Source: Alteraurantiacibacter aquimixticola | GTDB lineage: Bacteria > Pseudomonadota > Alphaproteobacteria > Sphingomonadales > Sphingomonadaceae | NCBI RefSeq assembly: GCF_004965515.1 | Contig: NZ_SSHH01000004.1 | Location: 402,599 to 466,598 of the forward strand | Reading direction: 5' to 3' | Length of the DNA stretch: 64,000 bases | In this document: positions 29,241-37,847 of the stretch, piece after piece | Position numbering within the stretch: position 1 is the first letter of the stretch | Layout: each line of letters opens with the position of its first letter | Program-made: the position numbers and the translations under genes | The notes under the pieces: generated by a model | Databases searched by the model: none | Told to the model about the DNA's origin: nothing | What the model saw: only the letters and a program-made list of their open reading frames with translations

Positions 29241-30515
29241 ATGGCACAGGTACTTCCCATGCATGACGATGCCGACACGCTGGTCGGTGATCTGGCCCGC
29301 GCGGGCCGCAAGGCACAACGCACGCTTGCGCGGATGAGCGATGCGGACAAGGCGCGCGCCCTGCGCTCTGCTGCTGCATCTCTGCGCGCGAGTGCCGCGC
29401 CGATCCTGGAAGCCAATGCCAAGGATATCGCTGCGGGCCAGGCCAATGGCTTGTCCGGCGCCATGCTCGACCGGCTGCGGCTGGACGAGGAGCGGCTCGA
29501 AGGCATTGCCGCCGCGATTGAGAATGTCGCGGGCCTGCCCGATCCGGTCGGACAGGTGATCGACCGCAGCACCGCGCCCAGCGGGCTGGAACTGGTCCGC
29601 CGCCGGATTCCCATCGGGCTGATCGGCATCATCTATGAAAGCCGTCCCAACGTCACCGCCGATGCCGCTGCGCTGTGCCTGCGTTCGGGCAATGCGGCGC
29701 TGTTGCGTGGCGGGAGTGAGGCGGTGCATTCCAACCGTGCGATCATGACCGCGCTGGTGGCAGGTCTTGCCAAGGAAGGCGTGCCCGAAGCCGCCATCCA
29801 GCTGATGCCCACGCAGGATCGCGAGGCGGTGGGCGCCATGCTGCGCGCCGCCGGCCTGATCGACATGATCGTGCCCCGCGGGGGCAAGGGACTGGTGGAG
29901 CGCGTGCAGAAGGATGCGCGCGTCCCCGTGCTCGCCCATCTCGACGGCATCTGCCACACTTACATCCACGCCGCTGCGGATCCCGCGATGGCGGAAGAGA
30001 TCGCGGTCAACGCCAAGATGCGCCGAACCGGCATTTGCGGATCGCTGGAAACGCTGCTGCTCGACGCCAATTTCCCCGCTTCGGGCAAGGTGGTGGGCGC
30101 GCTGCTCGATGCAGGCTGCGAATTGCGCGGCGATGCGCGGGCGCAGGCGATCGATGCGCGCGTGAGGCCTGCCAGTGCGAATGACTGGGACACCGAATAT
30201 CTCGATGCCATCGCCTCTGTCGCGGTGGTCGACGGGATGGACGCGGCGCTCGATCACATCGCACGCCATTCCTCCGGCCATACCGATGCCATCGTGACGT
30301 CGGACGATACGGCTGCGGAGCGCTTCCTTGCCGAAGTCGACAGCGCGATCGTGATGCACAATGCCTCCACCCAGTTCGCCGATGGCGGCGAATTCGGGCT
30401 GGGCGCGGAAATCGGCATTGCCACGGGCCGCCTGCATGCGCGCGGACCTGTGGCGCTGGAAGGCCTCACCACTTACAAGTGGCAGGTGCTCGGCACGGGG
30501 CAGGCTCGCCCCTGA
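29241..30515 (+). CDS. proA: Gamma-glutamyl phosphate reductase
   Basis: A 424-residue cytoplasmic NADPH enzyme that reduces gamma-glutamyl phosphate to the semialdehyde in proline synthesis. The catalytic cysteine is in MRRTGICGSLETLL, and other family blocks are VRRRIPIGLIGIIYESRPNVT, LRGGSEAVHSN and IVMHNASTQFADGGEFGLG. The length is as expected. proB is not in the window. It leads a plus-strand run into the aldo-keto reductase, nadD and rsfS. Confidence 0.97.
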   Translation: MAQVLPMHDDADTLVGDLARAGRKAQRTLARMSDADKARALRSAAASLRASAAPILEANAKDIAAGQANGLSGAMLDRLRLDEERLEGIAAAIENVAGLPDPVGQVIDRSTAPSGLELVRRRIPIGLIGIIYESRPNVTADAAALCLRSGNAALLRGGSEAVHSNRAIMTALVAGLAKEGVPEAAIQLMPTQDREAVGAMLRAAGLIDMIVPRGGKGLVERVQKDARVPVLAHLDGICHTYIHAAADPAMAEEIAVNAKMRRTGICGSLETLLLDANFPASGKVVGALLDAGCELRGDARAQAIDARVRPASANDWDTEYLDAIASVAVVDGMDAALDHIARHSSGHTDAIVTSDDTAAERFLAEVDSAIVMHNASTQFADGGEFGLGAEIGIATGRLHARGPVALEGLTTYKWQVLGTGQARP

Positions 30516-30539
30516 GCTGACAGGCAAAGGGGGAGAAGG

Positions 30540-31592
30540 ATGCGCTACAATACGCTCGGAAAGTCGGGGCTGGTGGTCTCGGAATTGTGTTTGGGGGCGA
30601 TGACCTTCGGCAATACGCCCAGCGCCTTCTTCCAGCATGATCTCGACCAGGCCGGCTCTACCGCGCTGATCAGGCAGGCGGTGGATGCGGGCGTCAATTT
30701 CATCGACACCGCCAATGTCTATTCCGCCGGGCAGAGCGAGGAATTCGTCGGCCAGGCGCTGAAGGATCTCGGCATTGCGCGTGACAAGATCGTGATCGCG
30801 ACCAAGGGCATGGGTCCGATGGGCGAGGGGCCAAACGACAGCGGTTATGGCCGCTACCACCTGCTCCAGCAGATCGACACCAGCCTTGAGAGGCTCGGTC
30901 TCGACCATGTCGATCTCTACCAGATCCACGGTTGGGACCCTGTCGCCCCGATGGAAGAAGGGCTGCGCGCGATGGAGGACATCGTCCGCTCGGGCCGCGC
31001 GCGTTATATTGGCGTTTCCAACTGGGCAGCATGGCAAATCGCCAAAGCGCTGGGCATTGGCGAGCGGCGCGGCTGGGACAAGTTCGTCTCCAACCAGGCC
31101 TTCTACGCCGTCTCCGGTCGCGAGCTGGAGCGCGAGATCGTGTCGATGATGGAAAGCGAAGGGCTGGGCCTGATGGTCTGGAGCCCGCTGATCGGTGGGC
31201 TCCTCTCCGGCAAATATGATTTCGGAGAGGATGGCGAAGTCTCGGGCGACGGTCGCCGCGCCAAGCTCGACTTCCCGCGCGCAGACAAGCCCATGGCCGC
31301 CGCAGCGGTGGAAGCGATGCGCCCGATGGCAGAGGCGCGCGGCGTTTCGGTTGCCGCCATCGCGCTCGCCTGGCTGCTGCACCAGCCGGTCGTTTCCAGC
31401 GTGATCGTGGGGGCGAAGCGGGCGGACCAGCTGGAACAGAACCTTGCCGCCAGCGATATCGAGCTGACGAGCGAGGAACTCGCCGTGCTGGACGAGGTCG
31501 GCAAGCTCGACGACGAATATCCCGCCTGGGCGATCAAGGCGCAGAACCATCGCCATGGCTTCCGCGTCAGCCCGCGCCGCCCGGCCAAGTGA
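30540..31592 (+). CDS. Aldo/keto reductase
   Basis: A 350-residue TIM-barrel NADPH oxidoreductase of the AKR/YajO-like group. The catalytic tetrad can be placed in FIDTANVYS (Asp and Tyr), VIATKG (Lys) and YQIHGWD (His). A late block SSVIVGAKRADQLEQN is the cofactor-binding end. The ATG has GGGGGAGAAGG just upstream. The stop shares GTGA with the nadD start. The substrate is not apparent. Confidence 0.93.
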   Translation: MRYNTLGKSGLVVSELCLGAMTFGNTPSAFFQHDLDQAGSTALIRQAVDAGVNFIDTANVYSAGQSEEFVGQALKDLGIARDKIVIATKGMGPMGEGPNDSGYGRYHLLQQIDTSLERLGLDHVDLYQIHGWDPVAPMEEGLRAMEDIVRSGRARYIGVSNWAAWQIAKALGIGERRGWDKFVSNQAFYAVSGRELEREIVSMMESEGLGLMVWSPLIGGLLSGKYDFGEDGEVSGDGRRAKLDFPRADKPMAAAAVEAMRPMAEARGVSVAAIALAWLLHQPVVSSVIVGAKRADQLEQNLAASDIELTSEELAVLDEVGKLDDEYPAWAIKAQNHRHGFRVSPRRPAK

Positions 31593-32248
31593 GGGGCACG
31601 GTCACCGGATTGCTGGGCGGAAGTTTCAATCCCGCCCATGGCGGCCATCGCCGCATCACCCTGTTCGCCATCCGTGCGCTGGGGCTGGATGAGGCATGGT
31701 GGCTGGTCTCCCCCGGCAACCCTTTGAAGCCCACAAAAGGCATGGCACCGCTCGCCGCCCGGTACCGCTCGGCACGGGCGATGAGCCGCAATGCCCCGAT
31801 CCGCGCCACCGCCATGGAGCGCGAGCTGGGCACGCGCTACACCATCGACACTCTGCGCGCCCTGAAGCGCCGCTACCCCAAGCGGAAATTCGTCTGGCTG
31901 ATGGGGTCGGACAACCTCGCGCAATTCCACAAGTGGCGGAACTGGCGGCAGATTGCGCGTGAAATGCCGATTGCGGTCATTGCCCGGCCCGGCTATGAGA
32001 GTGCTGCCCTCGCGAGCCCCGCGATGGCCTGGTTGCGGCGTTACCGGTTGTCCGCAGCCGGATTTCGAAACCGGCGCGAATGGAGCGCACCGGCGCTGAT
32101 TGAACTGCGTTTCGATCCCGATCCGCGATCGGCTACGGCCATCAGGACAGCGGATCCCCAATGGGCGGCCCGTTACGGCGGCACCGCTGCCAGGGACGAA
32201 GTGACGCATTCCCTCATTCACGATATGGCAAGGGGACGGACCGCATGA
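31589..32248 (+). CDS. nadD: Nicotinate-nucleotide adenylyltransferase
   Basis: A 219-residue enzyme joining nicotinate mononucleotide and ATP to form deamido-NAD in NAD synthesis. The nucleotidyltransferase motif GGSFNPAHGGH sits near residues 10-20, with RYTIDTLRALKRRYP and FVWLMGSDNL following. The usual C-terminal ISSTxIR motif appears in altered form as SATAIR. GTG start at 31589, coupled to the aldo-keto reductase. nadD-rsfS-rlmH is a common gene order. Confidence 0.95.
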   Translation: MRGTVTGLLGGSFNPAHGGHRRITLFAIRALGLDEAWWLVSPGNPLKPTKGMAPLAARYRSARAMSRNAPIRATAMERELGTRYTIDTLRALKRRYPKRKFVWLMGSDNLAQFHKWRNWRQIAREMPIAVIARPGYESAALASPAMAWLRRYRLSAAGFRNRREWSAPALIELRFDPDPRSATAIRTADPQWAARYGGTAARDEVTHSLIHDMARGRTA

Positions 32249-32310
32249 GGCGGCCCGAGCCCATGCGATTATCCGATCCTTTCGCTTTATCAGGAGCATG
32301 ACACGTCGCG

Positions 32311-32748
32311 ATGACACAGGCGCAAGCCATTCCGGCAACCACCGGCACCGCAACCATCATTTCCATGACTGACAATCCTGAAACCATTCACGCAGAACCC
32401 GGATCGCTGCACGCGCTGGTCCTCCAGCAGCTTGACGACGACCAGGCGCAGGACGTGATTTCGATCCCCCTCGAAGGCAAGAGCTCGATCGCCGATCACA
32501 TGATCGTCGCCTCGGGCCGTTCGACCCGCCAGGTGGCCTCGATCGCCACCAAGCTGGCCGAAGTGGTCAAGAAGGCAGGCTTCGGCTCGCCCCGCGTCGA
32601 AGGCCTGCCGGCCGCTGACTGGGTGCTGATCGATGCAGGCGACGTCGTCGTCCACCTCTTCCGCCCCGAAGTGCGCAGCTTCTACAACCTCGAACGGATG
32701 TGGGGCTTCGGCGAGGATGGCGCGAAAGCGGCTGCGGGAACAGCCTGA
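32311..32748 (+). CDS. rsfS: Ribosomal silencing factor RsfS
   Basis: A protein of up to 145 residues of the RsfS/Iojap family, which binds uL14 on the 50S subunit and blocks subunit joining in starvation. The core block is IADHMIVASGRSTRQVASIA, then the RVEG...WVLIDAGDVVVHLF strand and RSFYNLERMW. The start is uncertain: the ATG at 32311 has AGGAG 14 nt upstream, and an in-frame ATG at 32365 would give a family-length protein. The stop is followed within 6 nt by a structured intergenic repeat. Confidence 0.94.
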   Translation: MTQAQAIPATTGTATIISMTDNPETIHAEPGSLHALVLQQLDDDQAQDVISIPLEGKSSIADHMIVASGRSTRQVASIATKLAEVVKKAGFGSPRVEGLPAADWVLIDAGDVVVHLFRPEVRSFYNLERMWGFGEDGAKAAAGTA

Positions 32749-32753
32749 TATAG

Positions 32754-32990
32754 CGAAGGCGCATCCGCGCCTTCGTCCTCGGCGCTATTCCCTACGCTCC
32801 GCTTCGGGGCGTCTGCGGGCGGGCATTCGCCCGCTGGTTCGGCTCGCGCCGAACATTGGCAATTCTCTTTCGAGAGCATTGTTTTTTCCTCTTGGTCACG
32901 GCAGTCATAGGACCGAACGGGCCGCCCGCAGCGCCGCAGGCGCGAGGAAAGCCCAAGGGGCCGGATGGTCCCGCCGGCGCTTGAGGCAAA
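32754..32990 (+). repeat. Structured multi-hairpin intergenic element, copy A
   Basis: This element fills the space between the rsfS stop and the rlmH start. Stems: CGAAGGCGC/GCGCCTTCG with loop ATCC (32754-32775); GGCGC/GCGTC long-range with one wobble (32781-32785, 32809-32813); GCGGGC/GCCCGC with loop ATTC (32819-32834); GTTCGGC/GCCGAAC (32837-32854); GGGGCC/GGTCCC with loop GGAT (32957-32972). Copy B at 60907 has the same layout with different stem sequences that still pair, and the same or similar loops. No coding potential is apparent. I do not recognise a named family. Confidence 0.75.
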
Positions 32991-32998
32991 ACAAGAGA

Positions 32999-33421
32999 AT
33001 GCTCCTCCACGTTATCTCGCGCGGCAAGATCGCCCGCTCCCCGGAGGCGGAGCTGGTCGCGCGCTATGAAAAGCGCATTACCTGGCCGCTCAAGCTGACC
33101 GAGCTGCCGGAGACCGGTGGGCGCATTCCCGATCCGCAAACGCCCTATCGCACCGTGCTGCTGGATGAAAAGGGCAAGGACCTTTCCTCCGAACAACTCG
33201 CTGACATCCTTGAGAAATGGCGCGATGGCGGCATGCGTGAATGCCGTTTCGTGATTGGTGCTGCCGATGGCCATTCGCAGGAGGAGCGCGACGAGGCCGA
33301 CCTGCTCATCGCCTTTGGCAAGGCGACCTGGCCGCACCTCCTCGTGCGCGCCATGTTGATGGAGCAGCTCTTCCGCGCGACATCGATCCTTGCCGGCCAC
33401 CCCTATCACCGGTCAGGATAG
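32999..33421 (+). CDS. rlmH: 23S rRNA (pseudouridine1915-N3)-methyltransferase RlmH
   Basis: A 140-residue SPOUT methyltransferase acting on helix 69 of 23S rRNA in assembled ribosomes. Family blocks are MLLHVISRGKIARSPEAEL, VLLDEKGKDLSSEQLA, FVIGAADGHS (SAM-binding knot) and the C-terminal EQLFRATSILAGHPYHR. The ATG at 32999 is 9 nt after the structured repeat; ribosome binding appears weak (CAAGAGA). Confidence 0.96.
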   Translation: MLLHVISRGKIARSPEAELVARYEKRITWPLKLTELPETGGRIPDPQTPYRTVLLDEKGKDLSSEQLADILEKWRDGGMRECRFVIGAADGHSQEERDEADLLIAFGKATWPHLLVRAMLMEQLFRATSILAGHPYHRSG

Positions 33422-33426
33422 CGGAA

Positions 33427-34635
33427 ATGACGCGCCTCCTCCTCATCCTCTCGGCCATCGGCCTGCTCGGCGCAGCGGCGCTGGCGCAGCGCGCGCCGGT
33501 TTATGACGATGCGGGCGAGACACGCATGGCACTGGAGCAGGCGCTGGCCGAACGGACGGCGGCAGAGGCACGCAGCGAGCGGCTGGAGCAAGAGGCGCAG
33601 GAAACGCAGGATGCTGTCAAGCGTACTGCGCGGCAGGTCGCGGCGCTCGCAGCGCGCATCCAGCAGGCCGAAGCGGGCATTGCCGCCGCCGAGGCGCGCA
33701 CCGCCCTGATCGAACGGGAATACGCACAGCTGCGCGAGGAACTGGGCCGCGAACAGCGCCCGATCGTGCGCCTCACCGCCGCACTCCAGCAATTCTCCCG
33801 CCGTCCGGTGGCGCTTTCGTTGCTACGGCCCGGCGATGTGCGCGAACTCGTATATCTGCGAGCCGTCATGTCCAATACAGTGCCACAGGTCGCGGCGCGC
33901 ACTACCAGCCTGCGCTCGCGCATTTCCCGCTCGCGGCAGTTGCGGGCCGAGGCGGAGGAGGCCGCCCAAGCCCTGCGCAACGAGGAAGCCGCGCTGGACG
34001 AACGGCGCACCGAGCTTGCCAATATCGAGACCCGCCAGCGGCTCGCTGCACGGCAGGCGGGGAGCATCGCCAGCCGCGAGGCGGAGCGGGCGCTGGCGCT
34101 TGCCGAAGAAGCGCGCGACCTTGATGCGCTGGTGGGCGAACTCGACCGTGCGGCGGAGTTGCGCGGCAAGCTGGCCGCCTTGCCCGGGCCGACCATGCGC
34201 CCCGGAAGCGGGCGGGCAGTCAGTGCCGCGCGCGAGCCGGTGCCGCTGCCTTCGGCGAGCAGCGAGCAGAGCTCCCCCAGACCCTATATCCTTCCCGTAG
34301 CCGGGCGCACCGTGACCGGCTTCGGCGCGCCTGCGGGCAGCGGGCTGAGCCAGGGCATTACGCTCGCCCCGCTCGCCAATGCGCAGGTTGTCGCGCCGGC
34401 CGAAGGGCGCGTAGGCTTTGCCGGCCCCTATCGCGGCTTCGGCCAGATCGTGATTATCGAACATGTTGGCGGCTGGACCAGCCTGGTCACCGGACTTGCC
34501 CGCAGCGACGTGCGGGTGGGCGAGCAGCTGGTGGGCGGCGCGCCCATCGGCGTTGCCGGGCCGGGACGTCCCACGATCAGCGTGGAACTGCGGCGGCAAG
34601 GCGAACCGGTGAACCCCCTTGAACTCATGCGCTGA
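33427..34635 (+). CDS. envC: EnvC-like murein hydrolase activator (degenerate LytM)
   Basis: A 402-residue periplasmic protein. A signal peptide (LLLILSAIGLLGAAALA, 4-20) is followed by a long coiled coil (about 25-240) and a C-terminal LytM fold. The LytM zinc ligands are missing: the HxxxD site reads GLSQGITL and the HxH site reads ISVEL. This is the signature of EnvC-type activators, which switch on N-acetylmuramoyl amidases at the division site. It starts 5 nt after rlmH and is followed by ctpA, as in many alphaproteobacteria. Confidence 0.92.
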   Translation: MTRLLLILSAIGLLGAAALAQRAPVYDDAGETRMALEQALAERTAAEARSERLEQEAQETQDAVKRTARQVAALAARIQQAEAGIAAAEARTALIEREYAQLREELGREQRPIVRLTAALQQFSRRPVALSLLRPGDVRELVYLRAVMSNTVPQVAARTTSLRSRISRSRQLRAEAEEAAQALRNEEAALDERRTELANIETRQRLAARQAGSIASREAERALALAEEARDLDALVGELDRAAELRGKLAALPGPTMRPGSGRAVSAAREPVPLPSASSEQSSPRPYILPVAGRTVTGFGAPAGSGLSQGITLAPLANAQVVAPAEGRVGFAGPYRGFGQIVIIEHVGGWTSLVTGLARSDVRVGEQLVGGAPIGVAGPGRPTISVELRRQGEPVNPLELMR

Positions 34636-34748
34636 CAGGCACTTGCCGCAGCCCGCGCACCCTTGCGAAAGCGCGCATGATCCTCATCTGGCGTTAAGGC
34701 CGGTGCTGCGATACAAGGCCACTGGGACCTGACAGGATAACTCGACTC

Positions 34749-36104
34749 ATGAAAATCGCTCCCGCCCTTCGCGCTGCTGCCCTGTGCACCGCCGTTGCGC
34801 TGCTGCCGGCCACCACTGCCGGTTTCGCGCAGGTGGAAGGGCGCGCTTCGCCGGAATTCGCCAAGCTTTTCGCCACCTACCAGCGGATCAAGGCCAGCTA
34901 TGTCGAGCCGGTGGATGACGAGACGCTGATCCGCGGCGCCATCGACGGGATGCTCGCCTCGCTCGACCCGCATAGCTCCTATATCGATGGGCAGGCGTTC
35001 GAGCGGCTGGAGACGATGATCGACGGCAATTATCAGGGCCTCGGCATCTCGATCCAGATGGAAGACGGGCTGGTCAAGGTCGTCTCCCCCTTCCGCGGTA
35101 GTCCGGCGGACAAGGCGGGTATCAAGGCTGGCGACTATATCTCGCACATCAATGGCGAGCTGATCTACGGCATGGAAATCAACGATGCGGTGGCGCAGAT
35201 GCGCGGCCCCGCCGGCACCTCGATCAACATCACCATCCTGCGTCCCGGCCGGGACGAGCGGCTGGAGCTGACCGTCGAACGCGGCGTGATCGAGCTGGAG
35301 CCGGTGACCTGGTCGCTGATGGACGGCAATATCGGCCATATCAGCGTCAATGAATTCAGCCGCGACGTGGGCTCCGATGTCAATGAGGCCGTGGCCGATC
35401 TGCGCCTGCAGGCAACGGGGCCGCTCAATGGCCTGGTGCTCGACCTGCGCCGTAATCCGGGCGGTTCGCTCGATGAAGCGGTCGCTTTGTCCGACCTGTT
35501 CCTTGATGAAGGCCAGATCGTCTCCCAGCGCGGCCGTACGCGCCGCGACACGATCTATTACGAGGCGGAAACGGTCTATCGCGGCGACGTGGCCGACGGC
35601 CTGCCGATCATCGTGCTGATCGACGAGGGTTCTGCCTCGGCCAGCGAAATCGTCGCCGGCGCGCTGCAGGATCACCACCGCGCGATCGTGATGGGTGAGC
35701 GCAGCTTCGGCAAGGGCAGCGTGCAGACGCTGCTGCCGCTGACGCGCGACACGGCGCTGAAGCTCACCACCGCGCGCTATTACACGCCTTCGGGCCGCAG
35801 CGTGCAGGAAGGCGGGATCGAGCCCGATATCCGCGTGCCGCAGCTCAGCGATCCCGATGCCGAGCGGCGCCAGCGTTATGCCCTGCGTGAAAGCGATTTG
35901 CGCGGGCATCTGGTCAATGAGATTGATGCCAAAGACGAGTCGCTGGAGCGTGACCAGGTCGATGATCCGCGCTTCCTGCTCACCGCTGCCGAGCTGGAGG
36001 AGCAGGGGATCGAGGATTTCCAGTTGCAATATGCGCTCGACACGCTGCGCCGTACCACCGGCGTGACCATGGCCGCGCGCGCTACGTCCGGCCGCCGCAA
36101 CTGA
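34749..36104 (+). CDS. ctpA: S41 family C-terminal processing peptidase
   Basis: A 451-residue exported serine peptidase. The signal peptide (AALCTAVALLPATTAGFA) ends near 27. The PDZ domain lies about 90-175 (GIKAGDYISHINGELI), and the Ser-Lys dyad is in EGSASASEIVAGAL (Ser) and RSFGKGSVQTLL (Lys). It likely trims or degrades periplasmic and envelope proteins. It is 113 nt downstream of envC and 16 nt upstream of dsbB. Confidence 0.95.
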   Translation: MKIAPALRAAALCTAVALLPATTAGFAQVEGRASPEFAKLFATYQRIKASYVEPVDDETLIRGAIDGMLASLDPHSSYIDGQAFERLETMIDGNYQGLGISIQMEDGLVKVVSPFRGSPADKAGIKAGDYISHINGELIYGMEINDAVAQMRGPAGTSINITILRPGRDERLELTVERGVIELEPVTWSLMDGNIGHISVNEFSRDVGSDVNEAVADLRLQATGPLNGLVLDLRRNPGGSLDEAVALSDLFLDEGQIVSQRGRTRRDTIYYEAETVYRGDVADGLPIIVLIDEGSASASEIVAGALQDHHRAIVMGERSFGKGSVQTLLPLTRDTALKLTTARYYTPSGRSVQEGGIEPDIRVPQLSDPDAERRQRYALRESDLRGHLVNEIDAKDESLERDQVDDPRFLLTAAELEEQGIEDFQLQYALDTLRRTTGVTMAARATSGRRN

Positions 36105-36120
36105 TATTGCGGGGAGGGGC

Positions 36121-36588
36121 ATGTCCGCATCCGACAAGCTGGCGCAAAGCCTTGCGCTGATCGTTCCCGCGGCCCTGCTCGCCGGGGCCTATATCTCGCA
36201 ATATGTCTTCGGCCTGTTCCCTTGCGAGATGTGCTGGTGGCAGCGATGGCCGCATTTTGCTGCAATCGGCTTTGCGGCGCTTTCGCTCTTCACCCCGCCG
36301 AAGCGCATCTGGGTTGCGATTGCGGCGGGCGGCATCCTGACCTCTGGCCTGATCGGCTTCTTCCATGCCGGCGTCGAATACGGTTTCTGGGAAGGCGTAA
36401 CCGGCTGCGCCCTGCCGGCTGCTGCGGGCGTGGACCCGCTGGAGGCGATTTTCGATCAGCCCGTGGTCCGCTGCGACCAGGCGCCGTGGTCCATGGCGGG
36501 CATTTCGCTTGCCGGGTTCAACGCAATCATTTCCATTGCCGCCGCCGTCACCATATGGGTGCTGCTGGCAAGGAAGGATAAGGCATGA
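36121..36588 (+). CDS. dsbB: Disulfide bond formation protein B
   Basis: A 155-residue inner-membrane protein with four hydrophobic segments. The quinone-linked cysteine pair is in FPCEMCWWQRW (C-x2-C near 35-38), and the DsbA-facing pair is the Cys in TGCALP and the Cys in VVRCDQAPW. It reoxidises DsbA and passes electrons to ubiquinone. No dsbA is in the window. The stop overlaps the coq7 start (ATGA). Confidence 0.9.
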   Translation: MSASDKLAQSLALIVPAALLAGAYISQYVFGLFPCEMCWWQRWPHFAAIGFAALSLFTPPKRIWVAIAAGGILTSGLIGFFHAGVEYGFWEGVTGCALPAAAGVDPLEAIFDQPVVRCDQAPWSMAGISLAGFNAIISIAAAVTIWVLLARKDKA

Positions 36589-37118
36589 GCAAGGCGGACA
36601 CTGCCATCGACCGTTCCGAGATGATCCGCGTGGACCAGGCGGGCGAATTCGGCGCCACGCGCATCTATGCCGGGCAATTGGCGGTCATGGGGGATCGCGG
36701 CCCGCACTCTGCGGAAATCCGCGCCATGGCCGAACAGGAAGAGGGTCATCGGGCCGAATTCGATGCCCTGATGGCGGAACGCGGTGTCCGCCCCACCGCC
36801 CTGCAGCCGTTCTGGCACGTTGCCGGTTTTGCGCTGGGCGCGGGAACAGCGCTGATCGGCCCGGAAGCCGCCATGGCCTGCACCGCTGCGGTCGAGACCG
36901 AGATCGACGAGCATTACTCGCGCCAGCTGGACGAGCTGGAGAAGTCGGGTGACGACCCGGAACTCGCCGACATGATCCACCGTTTCCGCGAGGATGAGCG
37001 CGAGCATCGCGATGCCGCATTCGCAGCGGGCGCAGAGAAGGCGCCTGCCTATCCGCTGCTCTACGCTGCCATCCGGATGGGCTGCCGCGCGGCGATCCGC
37101 CTGTCGGAAAAGATTTGA
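36585..37118 (+). CDS. coq7: Demethoxyubiquinone hydroxylase (COQ7 family)
   Basis: A 177-residue di-iron monooxygenase that hydroxylates demethoxyubiquinone in the penultimate step of ubiquinone synthesis. The ferritin-like ligands are the Glu in DQAGEFGATRIYAGQ, the EEGH box near 46-49, and later ETEIDEHY and REDEREHRDAA. It is translationally coupled to dsbB, whose product uses ubiquinone. Confidence 0.96.
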   Translation: MSKADTAIDRSEMIRVDQAGEFGATRIYAGQLAVMGDRGPHSAEIRAMAEQEEGHRAEFDALMAERGVRPTALQPFWHVAGFALGAGTALIGPEAAMACTAAVETEIDEHYSRQLDELEKSGDDPELADMIHRFREDEREHRDAAFAAGAEKAPAYPLLYAAIRMGCRAAIRLSEKI

Positions 37119-37207
37119 TCCCGATCACTTACGGGCTCGTCCGCTTCAGTTATGGTTCACACGCTGCAATGCCCTATAAGCAGCGACATTATTGAGGATC
37201 CGACACG

Positions 37208-37804
37208 ATGAACCGCCTGTACGCGCTTTGCGCTTCCACCATGATTGGCGCCGCCATGGCCGCCTCCCCTGCCGCCGCGCAGGAGGAGAATAATGAGCGG
37301 GTCATGATGGTGCAGATCCCCCAGGGAGGCGAGTGCCCGACCAGCCCGGATGACGATACCATCGTCGTGTGCGAGGAGATCGAGGATCCCTATCGCATCC
37401 CCAGCGAGCTGCGCCAGAGCAACGATCCCGCGAACCGTTCGTGGAGCGATCGCGCACGCGACCTCGAAACCGTCGGCCGCTTCGGCCCCGGCTCCTGCAC
37501 CAATATCGGCGGCGGGTCGGAGCTCGGCTGCTCGATCCAGGAGATCGAGGAAGCGGTGGCAGAGCGCGAGAATGCGCCCGAACGCCGCTACAGCATATTG
37601 ATCGAGGAAGCACGCCGCGAGCGTCTGGAAACCATCGAAGGCGAAGCCGCGCGCACGCAGGCCCGCGTCGAGGAGCTGGAGCGCGCCTATCTCGAACGGC
37701 TGGAGGCTGAGCGCGATGCCCCGCTGCCGGGCGAGGAAGAACCGCTGCCCGAGGTGGAAGGGGTTGATGCCGACGCCGTTTCGCAGGACCCGAATTCGTT
37801 CTGA
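37208..37804 (+). CDS. Exported Cys-containing sphingomonad protein, function unknown
   Basis: A 198-residue protein with a signal peptide (LYALCASTMIGAAMAASPAAAQ, cleavage near 25). The mature part has GGECPTSPDDDTIVVCEEIEDPYRIP, where the two cysteines could pair, then GPGSCTNIGGGSELGCSI with two more, and a charged coiled C-terminal region (IEEARRERLETIEGEA). The pattern of a Cys followed by YRIP recurs in sphingomonad exported proteins I have seen described only as hypothetical. It lies upstream of wecB in the same direction. Confidence 0.8.
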   Translation: MNRLYALCASTMIGAAMAASPAAAQEENNERVMMVQIPQGGECPTSPDDDTIVVCEEIEDPYRIPSELRQSNDPANRSWSDRARDLETVGRFGPGSCTNIGGGSELGCSIQEIEEAVAERENAPERRYSILIEEARRERLETIEGEAARTQARVEELERAYLERLEAERDAPLPGEEEPLPEVEGVDADAVSQDPNSF

Positions 37805-37847
37805 TCCCGAGATTCCGGGGTAGGCGACAGTTAACGAAGGGACGGCT

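Noticed and set aside
29046-31556. Long minus-strand open frame (over 800 codons) opposite proA and the aldo-keto reductase
   Set aside because: It mirrors two clear plus-strand enzymes; the translation is rich in H, R, A and D with no family motif. High GC makes long antisense frames common here.
34428-36137. Minus-strand open frame opposite envC and ctpA
   Set aside because: Antisense shadow; the plus-strand proteins have signal peptides and catalytic motifs, the reverse frame has none.
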